Of a stretch of DNA of 9,613 nucleotides, positions 5,592 to 9,613 are shown piece by piece. The translations under genes and the position numbers were made by a program. How positions within the stretch are numbered: position 1 is the first letter of the stretch; the number at the start of each line of letters is the position of its first letter. The notes beneath the pieces were generated by a model that was not told the origin of the DNA, ran no database searches, and saw only the letters and a program-made list of their open reading frames with translations. Source of the DNA: CAZLGC01 sp964559275 (GTDB lineage Bacteria; Patescibacteriota; CALEFQ01); assembly GCA_964559275.1 (NCBI GenBank), contig CAZLGC010000042.1:1-9613 (forward strand), given 5' to 3'.

Positions 5592-5623
5592 AATTATTGC
5601 ACCAAGTGGTGCCGGGAGCTGAT

Positions 5624-6553
5624 ATGCACGTACCAGTACTTGCCAAAGAGGTTATTTCATATTTATCTTTACAACCCGGATCCAAGGTAATCGACTGTAA
5701 TGTCGGGTCCGGAGGGCATGCAAAGAAAATACTTTCAAAATTAGGTCTTAGTGGTCGCCTGCTCGGAATAGACAGGGACGCCAGTGCTATCAAGGTGGCC
5801 CGAAAAACACTTCACGATTACGCTGGTCAAGTCACTTTGGTGCAGGATAGCTTCGCCCATCTTAGCGACATTGCTCTCGCCAAGGACTTCACAGATGTTC
5901 GCGGTATCTTGTTTGACCTGGGACTTTCCAGTCTACAGCTAGACACCCCGGGCCGAGGCTTCAGCTGGCGGCGTAACGAATCTCTGGATATGCGGATGGA
6001 TACCACCCAGGGTTTGACGGCGGCGGAACTGGTCCGTGATTCCAGCGAGGAGGATCTTGCCAGGATTTTTCAGGAATATGGAGAAGTCACTTTTGCGAAA
6101 AGATTAGCACAGGCAATTGTACGGGAGCGTAAGCAGAAGCATCTGAATACCACTGTCGACTTGGCTGAACTGGTTAGCAGCGTTGCACCGGGACGCGAAC
6201 GTTCGAATAACCGCCACCCGGCCACAAAAGTATTCCAGGCGCTAAGAATCGCTGTTAATGATGAGCTTAACCAGCTCAGAAATGCCCTGCCGCAGGCATT
6301 GAATCTGCTGAGGCCGGGCGGTCGCCTAGTAGTTATTTCATTCCATTCCCTGGAGGACAGGATCGTTAAAAACTTTTTACGAGATGAGTCCCGAGACTGT
6401 ATTTGCGAAACCGAATTGCCGGTTTGCCGCTGTAGGCACCGGGCTCAGGTAGAAATATTAACCAAAAAGCCGGTCACGCCGACTGCTGACGAGGTCAGAA
6501 TTAACCCCAGATCTCGCAGTGCTAAATTGCGGGCTGCAGCTAAAATAAAATAA
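5624..6553 (+). CDS. rsmH: 16S rRNA m4C1402 N4-methyltransferase RsmH (MraW)
   Basis: RsmH transfers a methyl group from S-adenosylmethionine to N4 of C1402 in 16S rRNA, near the decoding site. Numbering from ATG 5624 (309 aa, normal length): MHVPVLAKEV is the standard N-terminus; VIDCNVGSGGH (22-32) and GIDRD (48-52) form the cofactor site; FDLGLSSLQLD (97-107) and GRGFSWR follow; ALRIAVNDEL (206-215) and ISFHSLEDR (238-246) are strong family signatures. A CxC...CxC cluster (Cys259, 261, 268, 270) near the C-terminus may bind metal. I chose 5624 over an upstream in-frame TTG at 5597 because it gives the conserved N-terminus and has GGAG at 5615-5618, five bases away. It lies between mraZ and ftsL as usual. 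Confidence 0.95.
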   Translation: MHVPVLAKEVISYLSLQPGSKVIDCNVGSGGHAKKILSKLGLSGRLLGIDRDASAIKVARKTLHDYAGQVTLVQDSFAHLSDIALAKDFTDVRGILFDLGLSSLQLDTPGRGFSWRRNESLDMRMDTTQGLTAAELVRDSSEEDLARIFQEYGEVTFAKRLAQAIVRERKQKHLNTTVDLAELVSSVAPGRERSNNRHPATKVFQALRIAVNDELNQLRNALPQALNLLRPGGRLVVISFHSLEDRIVKNFLRDESRDCICETELPVCRCRHRAQVEILTKKPVTPTADEVRINPRSRSAKLRAAAKIK

Positions 6554-6560
6554 AATAAAA
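6541..6560 (+). repeat. Tandem (TAAAA)4 repeat at the rsmH stop
   Basis: Four exact copies of TAAAA span the last codons and stop of rsmH and the gap before the FtsL-like gene. A slip of one unit would alter only the extreme rsmH C-terminus and the spacing to the next start. It may simply be an A-rich ribosome-loading region, as no Shine-Dalgarno is present. Confidence 0.7.
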
Positions 6561-6565
6561 CAAAA

Positions 6566-6931
6566 ATGGCGCATTACCTAACTTTGTCTTCGGCACTGGG
6601 AAGTAAACCTGGTCGCCGCAAGAAGACTATCAAGCGAAACCTACAGGCCGGTCCTGTCACTTTGGGCTACATAGTTGTTTTTCTAATAGCTTTAATTAGT
6701 CTTTTCTATCTTTTCCAGGTGATTTCTATATCGGCCGCCGGTTATGAAGTTTCTGAGGTTGAGAACGAGATCCAGGAACTTGAGAAACAAAATCGTAATT
6801 TACAGTTGGAAATAAATGAAGCCCAGTCCTTGCGACAGATAGAATCAAATCTTGACCAGTCGGGCATGGTAGAGGTCGACCAAAAGGCAATTAAATTCGT
6901 TGACGAGAAGGGCGTAATCGCGGTACGCTAG
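6566..6931 (+). CDS. ftsL: FtsL-like septum protein (single span plus coiled coil)
   Basis: The 121-aa product has a short basic cytoplasmic N-terminus (GRRKKTIKR), one membrane helix (about residues 31-53) and an extracytoplasmic coiled coil (about 60-92, EVENEIQELEKQNRNLQLEI), then a short tail. That topology, the size and the place between rsmH and the transpeptidase gene are those of FtsL, which with FtsB/DivIC links the divisome to the septal wall synthase. Sequence conservation in this family is very low, so the name rests on topology and context; a DivIC/FtsB-type protein is the alternative. It starts at ATG 6566, 12 bases after rsmH, with no Shine-Dalgarno but a very A-rich lead-in. 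The fold should place the coiled coil next to the pedestal domain of the PBP encoded next. Confidence 0.8.
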   Translation: MAHYLTLSSALGSKPGRRKKTIKRNLQAGPVTLGYIVVFLIALISLFYLFQVISISAAGYEVSEVENEIQELEKQNRNLQLEINEAQSLRQIESNLDQSGMVEVDQKAIKFVDEKGVIAVR

Positions 6932-6955
6932 CCTTGGATATCAATTGTAACTGCG

Positions 6956-8716
6956 ATGGTAAGCTATAAAAGCCGACAGAAAAGCCGTCGTTCAAATAAG
7001 AAACCCCGAGGGGACAGAGTAATGGTACTACTGGTCCTCTCGTTTATTATAGCGGGAGCAATCGGCTTTCGTCTTTTTAGTGTGCAAGTGCTGGCAACCG
7101 ATCATTATCAGGCATTAGCTCAGGATCAACATGAACTGTACGCCGAACTGGTTCCGGAGCGGGGCGATATCATTGTTCAGGATTCAAGTTCTCCCTCGGG
7201 AGAATTTACCTTGGCTTCTAACAAGGAATTGTTTTTGGTTTACGCCGTGCCTCGTGAAATTGAGGATAAGGGGGAGACAGCTTCCAAGCTCAAGGACATA
7301 GTCGGGCTCGAGGAAGGGGAAATAATTGATGCTATCGGCGATGACACAGAGGATCCCTACCAGCCGATTGCCGATCATCTCGACAAGGGTCAGGCAGATA
7401 GAGTGCGGGAGTTAGAGTTACCCGGTATTCGTCTCCAGCCGGAAAGCGTCCGTTTTTATCCGAATGAGTCTTTGGCGAGTCATATCTTGGGCTACGTAGG
7501 ATACCTGGCTGATGATAGCTACGGCGGAGTAACGGGCCTGGAAAATTATTACGAGGAAGAATTGGCCGGGCAGAGAGGGCAGTTGATGGCAGAGAAAGAT
7601 GCTCGCGGGCAATGGCTTCCGATCGGGGAAAAATCTCTGACCGAGGCGCGTGACGGCGATACGCTGGTTTTGACAATTGACCGAACCATTCAGTTTCACG
7701 TCGAAGAAAAACTTCGGGAGACCATTGAAAAGCATAGTGCCGATAGCGGGTCGGTTATAGTAATGAATCCGACGACCGGGGAAATTGTTGCCCTGGCTAA
7801 CTATCCCGATTTCAATCCCAATAAGTATGATGAAACAGAAGATGTCAGTAATTTTAATAACCGGGCAATTTTCGACCTGTATGAACCCGGTTCAACCTTC
7901 AAGGTTCTGCAGGTAGCGGCCGGAATTGAAACCGGTAAAGTAAGCCCGGGTACAACTTTTGATGATCCTGGTTCCATAACAATCGGTGCCTATACAATTT
8001 ATAACTATGAAGACAAGGCTTACGGAACGATAACTGTGCAGGAGGCAATAGAGAAATCTGATAATGTTGTCCTGGCACAAATTGCGCAGACTATGGGAGC
8101 AGATATAATCAGCACTTATCTTGATAAATTTGGCTTCCGCGAATTAACTGGTATCGATCTGAGCAAAGAGTCTGAAAACTATATTAAGGCTGTTGATGAA
8201 TGGAAAGAAATTGATATTGCTACTTCTGGGTTCGGCCAGGGGCTTACTGTGACGCCGATTCAATTGATAACGGCGATATCATCTTTTGCCAACAACGGCA
8301 AAATTATGCGGCCACACGTTGTTAAAGCAATTCGCCATCCGGACGGAACCACCGAGGAAATAGAACCGGAGTTTGTTCGCCAGGCAGTCACTGGTAAGAC
8401 GGCTCTTACCATGGCTTCGATCATGCGCAGTGCGGTCAAAGATGGCTTTGCTAGCCCGGGTGATGTTGAAGGATACGCTATTGCTGGTAAGACCGGAACC
8501 GCTCAGGTTGCCGCTGAAGGGCAAAAAGGCTATGATCCTAATAAGAAGATCGTTTCTTTTGTCGGTTTCCCGGTTGACAATCCTGAATTTATAATGTTAG
8601 TTAAGATAGACAATGCTAAGGGAGATTACGTTGCTGGTGCCACCGTGGCGGCTCCTCTATTTAAGAATATTTCGGAATTCATTTTTGAGCATTGGGGAAT
8701 TCCTCCCACCGAATAG
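6956..8716 (+). CDS. ftsI: Peptidoglycan D,D-transpeptidase FtsI/PBP (class B penicillin-binding protein)
   Basis: The enzyme cross-links peptidoglycan stems at the septum and is the target of beta-lactams. The 586-aa product has a basic N-terminus, a membrane anchor (about 22-45), and a pedestal/dimerisation domain (about 55-225) opening with the class B signature VPERGDI. The transpeptidase domain carries the three catalytic motifs: STFK (Ser313 nucleophile, Lys316), SDN (368-370) and KTGTA (512-516). NPTTGEIVALANYPDFNPN and GFGQGLTVTPIQL are also typical. There is no PASTA domain at the C-terminus, unlike many Firmicute PBPs. Position after the FtsL-like gene and before a MurF-like gene favours the septal (FtsI) type over the elongation type. 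No Shine-Dalgarno precedes ATG 6956; it begins 24 bases after the preceding stop. Confidence 0.94.
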   Translation: MVSYKSRQKSRRSNKKPRGDRVMVLLVLSFIIAGAIGFRLFSVQVLATDHYQALAQDQHELYAELVPERGDIIVQDSSSPSGEFTLASNKELFLVYAVPREIEDKGETASKLKDIVGLEEGEIIDAIGDDTEDPYQPIADHLDKGQADRVRELELPGIRLQPESVRFYPNESLASHILGYVGYLADDSYGGVTGLENYYEEELAGQRGQLMAEKDARGQWLPIGEKSLTEARDGDTLVLTIDRTIQFHVEEKLRETIEKHSADSGSVIVMNPTTGEIVALANYPDFNPNKYDETEDVSNFNNRAIFDLYEPGSTFKVLQVAAGIETGKVSPGTTFDDPGSITIGAYTIYNYEDKAYGTITVQEAIEKSDNVVLAQIAQTMGADIISTYLDKFGFRELTGIDLSKESENYIKAVDEWKEIDIATSGFGQGLTVTPIQLITAISSFANNGKIMRPHVVKAIRHPDGTTEEIEPEFVRQAVTGKTALTMASIMRSAVKDGFASPGDVEGYAIAGKTGTAQVAAEGQKGYDPNKKIVSFVGFPVDNPEFIMLVKIDNAKGDYVAGATVAAPLFKNISEFIFEHWGIPPTE

Positions 8717-9613
8717 ATGGCAGATTATCTAAAAAAATCCATTGAGCAATATCTGCGGGTGAGTGCCCGTCACTTGCTTAAACGCAAGCGGCCTTTGGTT
8801 GTAGGTGTAACAGGCAGTATTGGCAAAACAACCACCAAGGATGCCATTGCCACTGTTTTAGCAGCCAAGCATCGGGTCTGGAAAAGCCAGAAAAATTATA
8901 ACAACGAGCTTGGCGTACCGCTGACAATTTTGGGTTTGGATACCGGTGGCCGGTCGGTGACGAAGTGGATTTTGATAATGTTTCGGGCCTTGGTTCGTTC
9001 CTTATTTCTGAGGAATTATCCAAAAGCGCTGGTATTGGAGATGGGAATTGATCGACCGGATGATATGGATTATTTACTTTCCATAGTCCGTCCCCAGGTC
9101 GGCGTATTAACTACGGTCGGCCCGACGCATCTAGAATTTTTTGATAGCATCAATCACATCGTGGAGGAAAAAGGCAAACTACTACAGGCGATAAAACCCA
9201 ACGGTAGTGTAGTTGTGAATTATGATGATGAGCGGCTGCGCAAATTCAGTGAGCAGGTACGGGCTCCTGTGATTAGCTTCGGTTTCCAGGATGGCGCGAC
9301 CGTCAGGGGTATTATTAATGATGATACACTGTTAGTGGACAGCGATAAATGGCTGCAAACCCCGGCTGCGGGACGGGTCGGAATAACCTTCAAAGTAGAA
9401 CATGATGGCAAAACGGTGCCGGTTCGCCTGGCGGGTGTCGGCCTGCCGCAGGCGTATGCGGCTCTGGCGGCTATCGCAGTCGGTTTGTCACAAAAAATGA
9501 ACTTGGTCGAAATTGCTAAAGCCCTGCAGGGGTTCCAGCCGTTGCCGGGCAGAATGCGCTTGCTTGAGGGTGTTAAAAACACTATGCTTGTTGACGACAC
9601 TTATAATTCAGCG
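8717..9613 (+). CDS. murF: MurF-like Mur ligase, 3'-truncated by window edge
   Basis: Mur ligases join amino acids to UDP-MurNAc in the cytoplasm using ATP; MurF adds D-Ala-D-Ala. The ATG directly abuts the ftsI stop (TAGATG), implying translational coupling. The 299 codons seen include the ATP loop GVTGSIGKTTTK (30-41; Ile replaces the more usual Asn), NYNNELGVPLTIL, LEMGIDRPDDMDYL, GVLTTVGPTHLEFF, EEKGKLLQAI and the start of the C-terminal domain (PGRMRLLEG...VDDTYNSA). These are closest to MurF among the Mur family. The N-terminal UDP-sugar-binding domain usual in MurF is missing: only about 29 residues precede the ATP loop. The frame is open to the last base, so the end is outside the window. 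A related Mur ligase-like enzyme of different specificity cannot be excluded. Confidence 0.85.
   Translation, partial: MADYLKKSIEQYLRVSARHLLKRKRPLVVGVTGSIGKTTTKDAIATVLAAKHRVWKSQKNYNNELGVPLTILGLDTGGRSVTKWILIMFRALVRSLFLRNYPKALVLEMGIDRPDDMDYLLSIVRPQVGVLTTVGPTHLEFFDSINHIVEEKGKLLQAIKPNGSVVVNYDDERLRKFSEQVRAPVISFGFQDGATVRGIINDDTLLVDSDKWLQTPAAGRVGITFKVEHDGKTVPVRLAGVGLPQAYAALAAIAVGLSQKMNLVEIAKALQGFQPLPGRMRLLEGVKNTMLVDDTYNSA

Noticed and set aside
5597..5623. TTG start adding nine residues to RsmH
   Set aside because: The ATG at 5624 gives the conserved MHVPVLxKEV start and has GGAG five bases upstream.
8574..8595. TTGACA and TATAAT inside ftsI as a promoter for the MurF-like gene
   Set aside because: The two boxes are only 10 bases apart, far too short for sigma70 recognition.
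9220..9600. 126-aa minus-strand ORF within the MurF-like gene
   Set aside because: Antisense to clear Mur ligase motifs, with no recognisable protein features.

Overview
This window most resembles a chromosomal segment from a bacterium of the Candidate Phyla Radiation (Patescibacteria). That is an inference, resting on mid-range GC, very short intergenic gaps, weak or absent Shine-Dalgarno sequences on the conserved genes, a stripped-down mraZ-rsmH-ftsL-ftsI order with no murE before the MurF-like ligase, and a MurF-like ligase without its usual N-terminal domain. TAA, TAG and TGA all appear as stops, so there is no sign of UGA recoding. Every gene I can support is on the + strand.

Layout. 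(a) Positions 1-1691: a B12-binding radical SAM protein, cut at its 5' end by the window edge, with an STAS-like C-terminal tail. (b) Positions 1775-2177: two small unknown genes (54 and 74 aa) with strong Shine-Dalgarno sequences, closed by a clear intrinsic terminator at 2185-2213. (c) Positions 2238-4921: an apparent SOS unit. A near-consensus sigma70 promoter carries GTTC-N7-GTTC between its -35 and -10. It is followed by a leader with a 70-nt almost perfect hairpin, a 50-aa ORF, lexA, a 131-aa conserved-looking unknown, a 43-aa single-span membrane protein and a Y-family polymerase (dinB). The unit ends in a terminator at 4983-5007. (d) From 5036 to the end: the division and cell-wall cluster. 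It has a consensus promoter overlapped by 10-bp-period AAGTGG repeats (a probable MraZ operator), then mraZ, rsmH, an FtsL-like protein, ftsI/PBP and a MurF-like ligase running off the window.

How the genes work together. LexA should repress its own unit through the promoter repeats and be inactivated by RecA-stimulated self-cleavage (the Ala-Gly site and the Ser/Lys dyad are visible). That would release the translesion polymerase together with three small unknown proteins. MraZ probably autoregulates the dcw cluster. RsmH modifies 16S rRNA, the FtsL-like protein and the transpeptidase act in septal wall synthesis, and the Mur ligase makes the peptidoglycan precursor.

The most interesting unexplained parts are the lexA leader (operator form plus long hairpin plus small ORF) and the two unknown proteins between lexA and dinB.
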